From assembly GCA_000473305.1 (NCBI GenBank), contig CP006772.1, positions 558,001 to 622,000 on the forward strand: a stretch of 64,000 bases of DNA, in the 5' to 3' direction. Origin of the DNA: Bacteroidales bacterium CF (lineage in GTDB: Bacteria; Bacteroidota; Bacteroidia; Bacteroidales; UBA932). Below the pieces are notes generated by a model that was not told the origin of the DNA, ran no database searches, and worked only from the letters and a program-made list of their open reading frames with translations. Positions 43,337-52,103 of this stretch are shown here, piece after piece (position 1 is the stretch's first letter; every line of letters starts with the position of its first letter). The position numbers were made by a program, and so were the translations under genes.

Positions 43337-43782
43337 TACTGGCAATTAACCTTGTTTACCCTTCTTTGATGTCTCCCTCCCTCAAAATCAGTTTCCAGAA
43401 AAATTTTGACAATTGATAAGGCCAGACTTTCCGGAATGAAGCGTGCCGGAAGGGAGCAGATATTAGCATCGTTGTGTTGTCTTGCAAGAGAGGCAATCTC
43501 TTCGTTCCAGCAGAGGGCTGCCCTTACGTCTGCATGTTTGTTGAGTACCATGCTGATTCCGTTACCGGATCCGCATATTGCAATACCTCTTTTTAGTTCT
43601 CCTGCGGCAACGGCTGCTGCAAGTGGGTGGGCAACATCCGGGTAATCCATGCTTTCAGCCGAGAATGTCCCGAAATCCTTGAATGTATAACCCATATCGG
43701 TGAGCTCTTTTTTTACTGTCTCCTTAAGCTCATAGCCTGCATGATCAGCGGCTATACCTAAAATTTTCTCATCTGCATTCAT
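43336..43782 (-). CDS. rpiB: Ribose-5-phosphate isomerase B
   Basis: A 148-residue RpiB interconverting ribose-5-phosphate and ribulose-5-phosphate. Conserved parts: GIAADHAGYELKE (about 9-21), FGTFSAESMDYPD, GIAICGSGNGISMVLNKH (Cys being the catalytic base in this group) and the HNDANICSLPARF segment. First gene of rpiB-truB-queA. A -7 element TATCTTTG is seven bases before the ATG. The galactose-6-phosphate and allose-6-phosphate isomerases are close relatives, but lacking sugar-operon context RpiB is the better call. Confidence 0.92.
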   Translation of the reverse strand: MNADEKILGIAADHAGYELKETVKKELTDMGYTFKDFGTFSAESMDYPDVAHPLAAAVAAGELKRGIAICGSGNGISMVLNKHADVRAALCWNEEIASLARQHNDANICSLPARFIPESLALSIVKIFLETDFEGGRHQRRVNKVNCQ

Positions 43783-43789
43783 AATGTGA

Positions 43790-43797
43790 CAAAGATA
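43790..43797 (-). promoter_or_regulatory. -7 promoter element of rpiB-truB-queA
   Basis: The minus strand reads TATCTTTG, an exact TAnnTTTG match, with seven bases to the rpiB ATG. No clear TTTG is visible 19-21 bases further upstream. Confidence 0.4.
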
Positions 43798-43806
43798 GTA
43801 GTTAAT

Positions 43807-43837
43807 TATTGCAGAAGGAAGAATATTTCTAAATTTG
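43807..43837 (+). promoter_or_regulatory. Promoter of the DegT-galE unit
   Basis: TATTG (43807-43811), 18 bases, then TAAATTTG (43830-43837), an exact -7 match. The leader would be about 20 bases before the ATG at 43862. The -33 element is weak and the spacing one short of the usual range. Confidence 0.4.
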
Positions 43838-43861
43838 TAGCCGTTTAATTCTAATATTCAT

Positions 43862-44986
43862 ATGACTATCCCAATGTTAGACCTTAAGGGTCAGTACAAA
43901 AAAATCAAGAGCGAGGTTGATTCATCCATACAACAGGTAATTGACAGCGGAATCTTTATAAATGGAAAGGAAGTTTCTGATTTTGAAAAAAATCTCTCAG
44001 AGTTCCTCTCGTCAAATTATGTTGTGGCATGTGCAAACGGAACGGATGCACTACAGATAGCTATAATGGCACTTGAATTCAAGCCGGGAGATGAAGTAAT
44101 TGTCCCCTCTTTTACTTATGCAGCAACAGCTGAGGTTGTGGGGCTATTAGGTCTTGTACCTGTTCTTGTGGATGTAGATCCGAGAAGTTTCAATATAAAG
44201 GTAGAGGATATTGAGAAATCGATTACTCCTAAAACCAAGGCCATTGTGCCGGTACATCTCTTCGGTCAGATAAGTGATATGGAGAGAATAATGGAGATTG
44301 CCGCGAAACATGGTTTATACGTTATCGAAGATAATGCACAGGCTCTCGGTGCAGTATATACATATAGCGATGGATCTAAGAAATATGCCGGCACAATCGG
44401 ACACATCGGCTGTACATCATTTTTCCCTACAAAGAATCTTGGCTGCTATGGTGACGGCGGGGCTCTTTTTACTCAGGACAAGGCTCTTGCTGAAAAAATC
44501 AGAATGGTAACAGACCATGGTCAGAAGGTAAAATATTACCATGACATTATCGGCTGCAATTCAAGACTGGACACTATTCAGGCAGCAGTTCTGAATATAA
44601 AGCTCAGACATCTCAATGAGTACTCTGCCGCCCGTTACAAGGCTGCACAGAAATACAAGGAACTGTTGGCAGACATGGATGAGATCATACTTCCTCTTGA
44701 ATCTGAATTCTCCACACACGTTTACCATCAGTTTACCATACGAGTGAGCGAGGGGAGGGACGAACTCAAGCAATTCCTCTTTAATAAAGGTATTGCATCT
44801 ATGATTTACTATCCTCTTGCATTGAATCATCAGAAAGCATTCAGTTCAATCTCAAAAATCAAAGTCTCTTTGGAAAATGCAGAGAAAGTGGCAGGAGAGG
44901 TTCTTTCACTTCCTATGCATACGGAACTCAAAGAGAGTGATCAGGTTGTAATTTGCAATGCTATCAGGGAATTTTTCGGAAAATAG
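43862..44986 (+). CDS. DegT/DnrJ/EryC1/StrS family aminotransferase
   Basis: A 374-residue PLP enzyme of the sugar aminotransferase family, opening IPMLDLKGQYKKIKSEVD and GIFINGKEVSDFEKNL. The PLP-binding lysine is in SFFPTKNLGCYGDGGALFT; cofactor residues are in CANGTDALQIAIMAL and VIEDNAQALGA. Members transaminate UDP- or dTDP-linked ketosugars for LPS, O-antigen or glycoprotein sugars. The adjacent galE (15 bases downstream) supports a role in surface sugar synthesis. The precise nucleotide sugar is not deducible. Confidence 0.9.
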   Translation: MTIPMLDLKGQYKKIKSEVDSSIQQVIDSGIFINGKEVSDFEKNLSEFLSSNYVVACANGTDALQIAIMALEFKPGDEVIVPSFTYAATAEVVGLLGLVPVLVDVDPRSFNIKVEDIEKSITPKTKAIVPVHLFGQISDMERIMEIAAKHGLYVIEDNAQALGAVYTYSDGSKKYAGTIGHIGCTSFFPTKNLGCYGDGGALFTQDKALAEKIRMVTDHGQKVKYYHDIIGCNSRLDTIQAAVLNIKLRHLNEYSAARYKAAQKYKELLADMDEIILPLESEFSTHVYHQFTIRVSEGRDELKQFLFNKGIASMIYYPLALNHQKAFSSISKIKVSLENAEKVAGEVLSLPMHTELKESDQVVICNAIREFFGK

Positions 44987-45001
44987 TTTAAAACATATAA
45001 A

Positions 45002-46045
45002 ATGACTAAAGCAAAAGTTCTTGTAACAGGCGGTACCGGATATATTGGTGCTCATACGGTTGTGGAACTGGAGAGTGCAGGATATGAGGCTGTCATAGTT
45101 GACAACTTCTCAAACTCTTCAAGGGATGTCCTTGAGGGTATTGCAAAGATAACCGGTAAAGATCCTCTCTTTATAGAAGCAGACTGCGCCGACTATAACT
45201 CATTTGCAAAAGTCTTTGAACTCTATCCAGACATATGTGCGGCAATACATTTTGCTGCTTATAAGGCTGTCGGGGAGAGTGTGGAAAAGCCACTTGACTA
45301 TTACAGGAACAATCTGGACTCCCTTTTGAACCTTATTGATTTTATGGGGAAAAAAGAGCATGCTTCTATTGTTTTCTCCTCATCCTGTACAGTTTACGGA
45401 CAACCGGAGAAAAAACACCTGCCGGTGAGTGAGGAGGCGCCATTGCAGCCGGCAACAAGTCCTTACGGGAACACAAAACAGATCTGTGAGGAGATTCTGA
45501 GAGATTGCACAATTTCATACAACGGCAAACTTAATGTAATAGCTCTTAGGTACTTCAATCCGATAGGGGCGCACCCGTCGGCTTTGATCGGAGAATTACC
45601 AAGGGGAGTGCCTCAGAATCTTTTGCCTTTTATTACGCAGACAGCTGCCGGTTTAAGGGAGAGACTCAGCGTGTTCGGTAATGATTATAATACACCTGAC
45701 GGTTCTTGCATAAGGGATTATATATATGTATGCGACCTGGCTAAGGCTCATGTCTCTGCGCTGGACAGGATGATGGAAGAAAAGCCGGAAATAGCAGGAT
45801 CTATTGAATATTTTAATCTCGGTACAGGAGTGGGGATTTCTGTATTACAGATGCTGGAACTTTTCAAAAAAGCAACCGGAATCGCTGTACCGTACCGTAT
45901 TGTAGACAGAAGGCCGGGAGATGTAGAACAGGTATGGGCAGATCCCTCCAGGGCGAACAGTGTTCTCGGCTGGAGAGCAGACACGCCGATAGAGGAGGTT
46001 CTTGCATCAGCCTGGAGGTGGGAGAAAAAAATAAGGGGAATTTGA
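45002..46045 (+). CDS. galE: UDP-glucose 4-epimerase
   Basis: A 347-residue extended short-chain dehydrogenase. The NAD-binding motif is VLVTGGTGYIGAHTVVEL (about 6-23), the catalytic serine is in VFSSSCTVYGQP, and the YxxxK pair is SPYGNTK. Substrate segments LRYFNPIGAHPSALIGE and GSCIRDYIYVCDLAKAH fit GalE closely. It makes UDP-galactose (or the GalNAc/GlcNAc pair if the gatekeeper site is open) for glycan synthesis. Ends just before a strong bidirectional terminator shared with ftsZ. Confidence 0.94.
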   Translation: MTKAKVLVTGGTGYIGAHTVVELESAGYEAVIVDNFSNSSRDVLEGIAKITGKDPLFIEADCADYNSFAKVFELYPDICAAIHFAAYKAVGESVEKPLDYYRNNLDSLLNLIDFMGKKEHASIVFSSSCTVYGQPEKKHLPVSEEAPLQPATSPYGNTKQICEEILRDCTISYNGKLNVIALRYFNPIGAHPSALIGELPRGVPQNLLPFITQTAAGLRERLSVFGNDYNTPDGSCIRDYIYVCDLAKAHVSALDRMMEEKPEIAGSIEYFNLGTGVGISVLQMLELFKKATGIAVPYRIVDRRPGDVEQVWADPSRANSVLGWRADTPIEEVLASAWRWEKKIRGI

Positions 46046-46061
46046 GTTCCCCTTATTTTTT
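46029..46061. terminator. Bidirectional terminator between galE and ftsZ
   Basis: AATAAGGGGAA and TTCCCCTTATT form an 11-base-pair stem with a TTTGAG loop, flanked by A and T runs. It ends galE on the plus strand, overlapping its last codons, and the whole division/wall operon on the minus strand. Confidence 0.85.
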
Positions 46062-46084
46062 TGTTATGATCCGATAATCCAAGG

Positions 46085-47479
46085 TTAATCCTGTGTCTGA
46101 TGGATGTATGAATTATCCGGATTAATCTGATGTTTCCCGTCAATCTCTTCTAGCTTGAATGTAGATCCTTCGCGTGAATCCTGTCCTACTGAAACGTTTG
46201 AGGGATTGTTCATTTTCATCTGCTTTCTGATATAAGCAGGCTGGCTCTCCAGCTCTTTTATGTTGTCACCCTCTTCGAGAATAAGTGTCGGTTTTACCCT
46301 TTTTTCCGAAGGTAATGGAGTAGGAGCCGTAATCTCTTTTTTTACAGATGGTGTATAAGTTTGTCTGCGTACAGGTTGTTCCGGAAGATTGAGTTCAACT
46401 CCATCAGGATTGTCAAGTGACGGAGTTTGCTGAGATATCACCGAGTCTGTTCCCAAAACTACTGATTCGACAAGCTTCCCTCCGTCAGAGGATATCTGAG
46501 GAAGAGAGTTCATGTCAAACCCGGTTGCAACAATAGTAACACTAATAGCCTCGCCCATACTTTCATCACAAACCACACCACGTTTGAAGTGTTCAGGATT
46601 GTTCCCGGTGTACTCTTTTACATACTCCATAATCTGTGACAGCTCTGCCATTGTCAGCCCCTTTTCCTTCCCGGATGTTATGTTGACAAGGACATTCCTT
46701 GCTGTGGTCAGATCAAAATCGTTAAGCAGAGGAGAGGAGAATGCCTCTTCTACTGCTCTGATGGCTCTGTTGTCACCCTCGGCAGAACCACTTCCCATAA
46801 GTGCCATGCCGCTGTTGTTCATTACCATCCTGACATCTGCAAAGTCTACATTTATGAATCCCGGGCGAGTTATGATCTCGGCTATACCCTTTACAGCAGT
46901 GCTCAGCACAGTGTCTGCCTTCGGAAATGCCTCAAAAATAGTAAGGTCACCGAATATTTTATATAGCTTTTGGTTGTCTATAATGAGAAGACAATCAACA
47001 TATTTTTCCAGTTCTCTTATGCCAAGTACGGCTCTCTTCATGAACTCACTACCCTCGTCGCGGAAAGGCAGTGTTACAACGGCAACTGTAAGCAACCCCA
47101 TCTCCTTGGCCACTTTTGCAATAACAGGAGTTGCTCCGGTACCTGTACCGCCACCCATGCCGGCTGTCAGGAAAACCATCTCTGTCAGCCCCTGCAGCTT
47201 CTCTTTTATAAGTTCTATCGACTCTTCAGCCGCCTTTTTTCCCTGTTCGGGATTACAACCGGCTCCGAGCCCCCTTGTTATGACATTCCCCAATTGTAGC
47301 TTGTCAACAACAGGGCTTATGGCAAGCGCCTGGGTATCGGTGTTGCATATCATGAAATCCACATTCTTGATTCCCTGACGGAACATCTCGTTTACAGCAT
47401 TACATCCGCCTCCGCCGACACCGATGACTTTAATAATCGAGTTGTTAGATTCCCAATCCAGTGGTAAATATTCCTTCAT
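46085..47479 (-). CDS. ftsZ: Cell division protein FtsZ
   Basis: A 464-residue tubulin-like GTPase forming the division ring. The start is the ATG giving MKEYLPLDW, five bases after the ftsA stop; an earlier ATG inside ftsA would add 13 residues. The tubulin signature GGGTGTG is at about 109-115, the T7 loop in GFINVDFADVRMVM, and the N-terminal nucleotide site in IIKVIGVGGGGCNAV. After the core, a long variable linker (about 320-440) precedes a terminal peptide PDNSYIHQTQD, which differs from the proteobacterial FtsA/ZipA-binding tail. Last gene of the dcw operon. Confidence 0.97.
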   Translation of the reverse strand: MKEYLPLDWESNNSIIKVIGVGGGGCNAVNEMFRQGIKNVDFMICNTDTQALAISPVVDKLQLGNVITRGLGAGCNPEQGKKAAEESIELIKEKLQGLTEMVFLTAGMGGGTGTGATPVIAKVAKEMGLLTVAVVTLPFRDEGSEFMKRAVLGIRELEKYVDCLLIIDNQKLYKIFGDLTIFEAFPKADTVLSTAVKGIAEIITRPGFINVDFADVRMVMNNSGMALMGSGSAEGDNRAIRAVEEAFSSPLLNDFDLTTARNVLVNITSGKEKGLTMAELSQIMEYVKEYTGNNPEHFKRGVVCDESMGEAISVTIVATGFDMNSLPQISSDGGKLVESVVLGTDSVISQQTPSLDNPDGVELNLPEQPVRRQTYTPSVKKEITAPTPLPSEKRVKPTLILEEGDNIKELESQPAYIRKQMKMNNPSNVSVGQDSREGSTFKLEEIDGKHQINPDNSYIHQTQD

Positions 47480-47483
47480 ATCC

Positions 47484-48821
47484 CTATGCTTCGTTTGAAC
47501 TGTTGAAAATATCTCCAATCATTATATTGCTGAAATTTTTCATAAAGCTTCTCTTTTTGCTTGGCCTTTCAGCTTTTTCCTGTTGAAGTTCAGGCTCCTT
47601 TGATGCAATAGTAGCTTCTGATGGAAATAACTCTGTTGTGAGAGGCTTCTCCTCAATAACAGGCTCCCTCTTCATCTCTTCCAGCTCAAATCCGTGAATA
47701 ACCAAACCGACGGCAGTAGATGAGCCCGGCTTGTATGTGCCTTCACATCCGTCAATTGTAACTCCCATATTAGGAGAGGCAATTCTTGCGTCAAAACCGG
47801 TACGGAAAGAGATATAATCGCGCAGATCCTTAAGCTGAGACGCACCACCTGTTATCACTATCCCTGCATGAAGCCTGTCCTGGAAACCGGAATTCTCTAT
47901 CTCGTACATTATTGCATCAACTATCTCCTCCACTCTGGCCTCTATAATACCGGCTATTACTTTAAAAGATACCTCGCGTGAGTCTCTTCCGCCCAATCCG
48001 GGAATTATTACTGTTTTGTTCTCCGGAGCGCGGTCACTGTAACACGAGCCATATTGTATCTTCATCTGCTCTGCGTTTCTGAGAGATACGCCGCAACCCT
48101 GACGAAGATCCTCTGTAATTGAGTTGCCTCCGAAAGGAATGACTGCTGTATGTCTTACAATGTTGTCCTGTATAATAAGCAGATCGGTTGTCCCGCCACC
48201 CATATCAACCATGGCAACACCCAGCTCCATCTCGTCCTCGGTAAGTACAGCCTTAGCAGAGGCTACAGGTTCAAGAACGAGGTCCTTAAGCTTCAGTCCG
48301 GCTCTCTCAATAACTATCTTGCTGTGCTCTACAGAATTTGTCTTACCTATAAACAGTTTGTAATCGCCCTCAATGCGGGTTCCTGTCATTCCTACAGCCT
48401 CTCTGACTCCGGTGTTGTCATCTATGTTGTATGACTGAGGAATCACGTGCAGTATCTTCTCCCCGGCATTCACCCTTGAGTTGAACATCTCCCTCTCCAT
48501 CTCGGCAACCTCCTTCTCTGTTATCCATTCTGAAGACCGACTCCTGTTCCTGCTGATACGTGCTGTGTTACATTTTATATTCTGACCGGCTATGCCTACA
48601 TAAACCTCATCAATTTCTATGTTCTCCTCAGTGCGGATCTCTTCCAGTGTCGGCTTGAGAGATTCAAGTACATTCTGAATGTTCACCACCTCTCCACGCA
48701 TGACTCCTTTTGACGGCGCCTCTTTCAATGCCACAATCCTGTAACCGGATTCGGTTTTTTCACCTACGATTGAGACAACCTTTGTTGTCCCAAGATCAAT
48801 AGCTGCGACAAGCTTTTTCAT
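47484..48821 (-). CDS. ftsA: Cell division protein FtsA
   Basis: A 445-residue actin-like ATPase that tethers FtsZ to the membrane. Actin-fold motifs: VAAIDLGTTKVVSIVGE (phosphate 1), VAMVDMGGGTTDLLII (phosphate 2) and GIVITGGASQLKDL (adenosine). The 1C-domain region RISRNRSRSSEWITEKEVAEMEREM is present. A variable linker of Glu/Lys/Pro-rich sequence (about 375-420) leads to an amphipathic end KKRSFMKNFSNIMIGDIF, the likely membrane-targeting helix. Overlaps ftsQ by four bases. Confidence 0.95.
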   Translation of the reverse strand: MKKLVAAIDLGTTKVVSIVGEKTESGYRIVALKEAPSKGVMRGEVVNIQNVLESLKPTLEEIRTEENIEIDEVYVGIAGQNIKCNTARISRNRSRSSEWITEKEVAEMEREMFNSRVNAGEKILHVIPQSYNIDDNTGVREAVGMTGTRIEGDYKLFIGKTNSVEHSKIVIERAGLKLKDLVLEPVASAKAVLTEDEMELGVAMVDMGGGTTDLLIIQDNIVRHTAVIPFGGNSITEDLRQGCGVSLRNAEQMKIQYGSCYSDRAPENKTVIIPGLGGRDSREVSFKVIAGIIEARVEEIVDAIMYEIENSGFQDRLHAGIVITGGASQLKDLRDYISFRTGFDARIASPNMGVTIDGCEGTYKPGSSTAVGLVIHGFELEEMKREPVIEEKPLTTELFPSEATIASKEPELQQEKAERPSKKRSFMKNFSNIMIGDIFNSSNEA

Positions 48822-49627
48822 ATCTCTAAGTTTTTATCTGTTTTTTTATTTTTTTTGCATACAATTTGATTGTCAAACTGAAGATTGACAGATCTGTACA
48901 TGTCAGGACCCACATTCGGCAGAATATCCTTATAAAAGGCGTACAGTTTCCTGAATTTGTAATCAATCTTTTCAATATTCCCGAAAACAACCTCGAAATT
49001 TCCATCACGCGGGATAAAGCTCAGCAATCCCTTCTCATCCACATAAATCTGCTCAACAAGAGTATTCCATGAGTCGTTGTTGAGTATATAGACTCCGAGA
49101 TCTCTGAGAGAATTTGCCCAATCCTGGTTTTTCTTGATATATCCGTGATATCCCGGGGCAATTCCGAGCGGAATCTCTCCCGAGACAACTGGAACAAATG
49201 GAGCGAAACTTTTTATTAACGGGAATATATAGGCACTCTCATCCATATAGAATCCGCCATTCTCTGTCTCGAGCCTGAGAACAGGCTTCCTCTGAATAAT
49301 GTCCACCTTCAGGATTCCGTCCCTGCTATAGCTAACCTCGGATTTCTTAACTGCAGTCTTTTTATTTAATACCAATTCCAGCTGGTAGTTGTTGATGTGT
49401 CTGAGTTTGCTCTCTCCCGGACGGATACCGTTATCAACTATGACTTCCGCTATCTCCTCACGGGAAATAAATCCTATCTCGGCGCTGTCAAGCACAACCA
49501 CCTTTATTGACCGGCATAACTCTCCCATTTTCTTCTTCTCGGTTATGACGGTCGAGAAGTAGAAATAGGCAATGAGTACTCCGGCTAAAAGTACATAAGC
49601 TGATATTATGAGTATTTTTTTCAGCAT
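48818..49627 (-). CDS. ftsQ: Cell division protein FtsQ
   Basis: A 269-residue bitopic divisome protein. One membrane helix near the N-terminus (about 5-25, ILIISAYVLLAGVLIAYFYF) is followed by a POTRA-like domain (KVVVLDSAEIGFISREEIAEVIVD) and a beta domain with VDIIQRKPVLRLETENGGFYMDESAYIFPL, the pattern of FtsQ/DivIB. The C-terminus is Lys-rich. Sequence identity in this family is low, so the assignment rests on topology and position between murC and ftsA, which is standard. It overlaps murC by seven bases. Confidence 0.85.
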   Translation of the reverse strand: MLKKILIISAYVLLAGVLIAYFYFSTVITEKKKMGELCRSIKVVVLDSAEIGFISREEIAEVIVDNGIRPGESKLRHINNYQLELVLNKKTAVKKSEVSYSRDGILKVDIIQRKPVLRLETENGGFYMDESAYIFPLIKSFAPFVPVVSGEIPLGIAPGYHGYIKKNQDWANSLRDLGVYILNNDSWNTLVEQIYVDEKGLLSFIPRDGNFEVVFGNIEKIDYKFRKLYAFYKDILPNVGPDMYRSVNLQFDNQIVCKKNKKTDKNLEI

Positions 49628-50994
49628 TTTACTCTTTCAGTAAGCATTTCAGTAATGGGAGCCACAAAACGGTCTATGTCACCGGCTCCGAAAGTGACAA
49701 GCACGTCAACCTCTCTCTTTGCAAGAATGTCCAACAACTCCTCTTTTTTCACCATTAATTTATCCTTTAACTTCACATCCCTGAATATTATCTCTGAAGT
49801 CACTCCCTCAATAGGAAGTTCTCTTGCAGGATATATATCAAGTAGAATCAGTTCGTCAAGCATGCTGAGACTTTCAGCAAAACCCTCCCTGAAATCCCGT
49901 GTCCTTGTATATAGATGAGGCTGGAAAATACCGGTAATCTTTCTTCCGCTGAAGATATTCCTGATTGAACTGATTGCAGAGGAGAGCTCTTTCGGATGGT
50001 GAGCATAATCATCAATATATGCGCATTTTTCGTTATTAAGCCTTATGTCGAAACGTCTCTCTACACCCTGGAATGTTCTAAGGGCCTCTTTAACTGCAGC
50101 CGGCGAAACTCCTGATAAAAGGGCTACAGAAGCAGCAGCTATGCTGTTTTCAACGTTTACCCATCCCGGGACACCGACAGTGCAATCCTCTATCTTCCCT
50201 CCCGGATAGTTAAGATCAAACCTGAAATAGCCTCCATCTGTCAAACGTATTGAGGATGCGTAAAAATCACACTCCTCATCGTATGAGTATTGGTACACTC
50301 TTTTTACTTTCAATGCTGAGAGGTCAAGTCCAAGATTTTTTTTCAGAACCAGTGCGCCTTCTACCTTTACCTGTGAGGCAAACTCCGCAAAGGCCTCCCG
50401 GATATGCTCATGATTACTGTATATATCAAGATGGTCTGCGTCTGCTGAGGTTATTACAGCAACTTCCGGGAACAACTGCAGGAAGGAGCGGTCAAATTCA
50501 TCAGCTTCTGCAACCAGATATTCGCCTTTGTCAAGAAGCAGGTTTGAATGGTAATTCTTTGATATACCTCCGAGAAAAGCTGTGCAACCCACACCCGAAT
50601 GAGTAAATATGTGAGCAAGCAATGTTGAGGTTGTAGTCTTTCCGTGTGTACCTGCAACTGCAAGGCACTTTTTCTCAGAAGCAAGGTTGCCCAGGGCAAG
50701 GGAACGTTTTACTATCCTGTAACCATTATTGAGGAAGAACTGATACTCACTGTGGGATACGGGAACAGCCGGGGTGTATATTACAAGGGTATTATCCCTG
50801 TTTTTTATAAACTCGTCCGGGATTTGTCTCACATCGTCTTCATAATGTAGTCTGATGCCCTCATCTTCCAACTCGGAAGTGAGTTTGCTGCAGACACGGT
50901 CATAACCGGCGACGACTGCCCCTGCATGATTGTAAAATCTTGCAAGAGCACTCATTCCGATGCCGCCGGCACCTATTAAATATACATAGTTCAT
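49621..50994 (-). CDS. murC: UDP-N-acetylmuramate--L-alanine ligase
   Basis: A 457-residue Mur ligase that adds L-alanine to UDP-MurNAc. The UDP-binding N-domain has YLIGAGGIGMSALARF; the ATP P-loop is AVAGTHGKTTTSTLLAH; the central domain shows VAEADEFDRSFLQL and SADADHLDIYS; the C-domain has YIDDYAHHPKELSSAI, with the His specific to MurC, and GIFQPHLYTRTRDF. Normal length. Overlaps murG by four bases and ftsQ by seven, suggesting tight translational coupling. Confidence 0.96.
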   Translation of the reverse strand: MNYVYLIGAGGIGMSALARFYNHAGAVVAGYDRVCSKLTSELEDEGIRLHYEDDVRQIPDEFIKNRDNTLVIYTPAVPVSHSEYQFFLNNGYRIVKRSLALGNLASEKKCLAVAGTHGKTTTSTLLAHIFTHSGVGCTAFLGGISKNYHSNLLLDKGEYLVAEADEFDRSFLQLFPEVAVITSADADHLDIYSNHEHIREAFAEFASQVKVEGALVLKKNLGLDLSALKVKRVYQYSYDEECDFYASSIRLTDGGYFRFDLNYPGGKIEDCTVGVPGWVNVENSIAAASVALLSGVSPAAVKEALRTFQGVERRFDIRLNNEKCAYIDDYAHHPKELSSAISSIRNIFSGRKITGIFQPHLYTRTRDFREGFAESLSMLDELILLDIYPARELPIEGVTSEIIFRDVKLKDKLMVKKEELLDILAKREVDVLVTFGAGDIDRFVAPITEMLTERVKC

Positions 50995-52103
50995 TCTCTT
51001 TCTTTAATTAATTTTAAGACCTCCTGCGCAATCACCATTGCTGAATCCTTGAAAGCCATCTCTGAAATTCTGTTTTCCAGCTCTTTTCTCTTTGTTTCAT
51101 CTGCTGCCAGGGATATTGCCGCAGGGAATACCTGTTCAACGGCAGCATCGTCCGGTATCATGTAAGCCGCATTTTTTCTTACAAGAGCCATCGCGTTATG
51201 TGTCTGATGGTCTTCGGCAACATTGGGGGAGGGAACAAATATGCTGGCCTTTCCTGCAAGGCAGAGCTCAGAGATTGTCCCTGCTCCGGCTCTGGTAATT
51301 ACAACATCTGCTGCTGCAAATGCGAGATCCATTCTTTTTATAAATTCAAAAGCCTTTACGTTTTCTGCAGGGTTGGCATACAGGAAGTCCTGTATCCCTT
51401 TTTTGTAATAGCTGCCGTATTGCCATATTAGTTGAATGTCTCCCGAAGCCCCTTGTCTCACCCAATCTTTTGCACACTCGTTCAGTGTACCAGCTCCAAG
51501 ACTGCCACCTACAATCAGAATGGTCTTCTTATCCGGGTTCAGTTCAAAGAAACGCAAGGCCTCAATTTTCTGTTCAGGTGTGGCAGGAGCAATCCCGTCA
51601 CGGACAGGATTACCGGTCAGCATCAATTTATCTGCCAGGAAAAACTTCTCCATTCCCTCATAGGCAACACATATTTTTTTGGCACGCCTTCCGAGAAGCT
51701 TGTTAGTAAGCCCTGCAAAGGAGTTCTGTTCCTGTATAAGTATAGGGATATCCATTCTGCCTGCCATCCAGAGAAGCGGACCGCTTGCATATCCTCCAAC
51801 ACCCACAGCAACGTCCGGGTCGAAATCGTCAATTATTCTTCTTGCCTGATTCAGGCTTCTGATAACCTTAAAAGGAAGTGCCAGGTTTTCCAAAGAGAGT
51901 TTTCTCTTAAGACCGGCAACAGGAAGTCCCACGATCTTGTATCCTGCAGCAGGAACCTTCTCCATCTCCATTCTACCGAGAGCACCCACAAACAAAATCT
52001 CACAATCCGGTTCAAGTTTCCTCAGACCATTTGCAATTGAGACAGCCGGGAAAATATGGCCCCCGGTTCCACCTCCGCTAATTATTATCCTCTTTGCTGA
52101 CAT
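50991..52103 (-). CDS. murG: UDP-N-acetylglucosamine--lipid I GlcNAc transferase
   Basis: A 370-residue GT28 glycosyltransferase that converts lipid I to lipid II at the inner face of the membrane. N-domain loops IISGGGTGGHIFPAVSIA (G-loop 1) and VGVGGYASGPLLWMA (G-loop 2) and the C-domain donor site ILIVGGSLGAGTLNE plus DVVITRAGAGTISELCLAGKASIFVPSP with the EDHQTHNA motif are all intact. It overlaps ftsW by 26 bases, so its start lies inside the flippase-family gene. Confidence 0.96.
   Translation of the reverse strand: MSAKRIIISGGGTGGHIFPAVSIANGLRKLEPDCEILFVGALGRMEMEKVPAAGYKIVGLPVAGLKRKLSLENLALPFKVIRSLNQARRIIDDFDPDVAVGVGGYASGPLLWMAGRMDIPILIQEQNSFAGLTNKLLGRRAKKICVAYEGMEKFFLADKLMLTGNPVRDGIAPATPEQKIEALRFFELNPDKKTILIVGGSLGAGTLNECAKDWVRQGASGDIQLIWQYGSYYKKGIQDFLYANPAENVKAFEFIKRMDLAFAAADVVITRAGAGTISELCLAGKASIFVPSPNVAEDHQTHNAMALVRKNAAYMIPDDAAVEQVFPAAISLAADETKRKELENRISEMAFKDSAMVIAQEVLKLIKERE

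Noticed and set aside
46512-47378. 288-codon open frame antisense to ftsZ
   Set aside because: It lies wholly within ftsZ, its translation is serine/proline-rich without family features, and ftsZ is certain.
51432-52040. 202-codon open frame antisense to murG
   Set aside because: Shadow of a conserved Mur gene, with no promoter and no family similarity.
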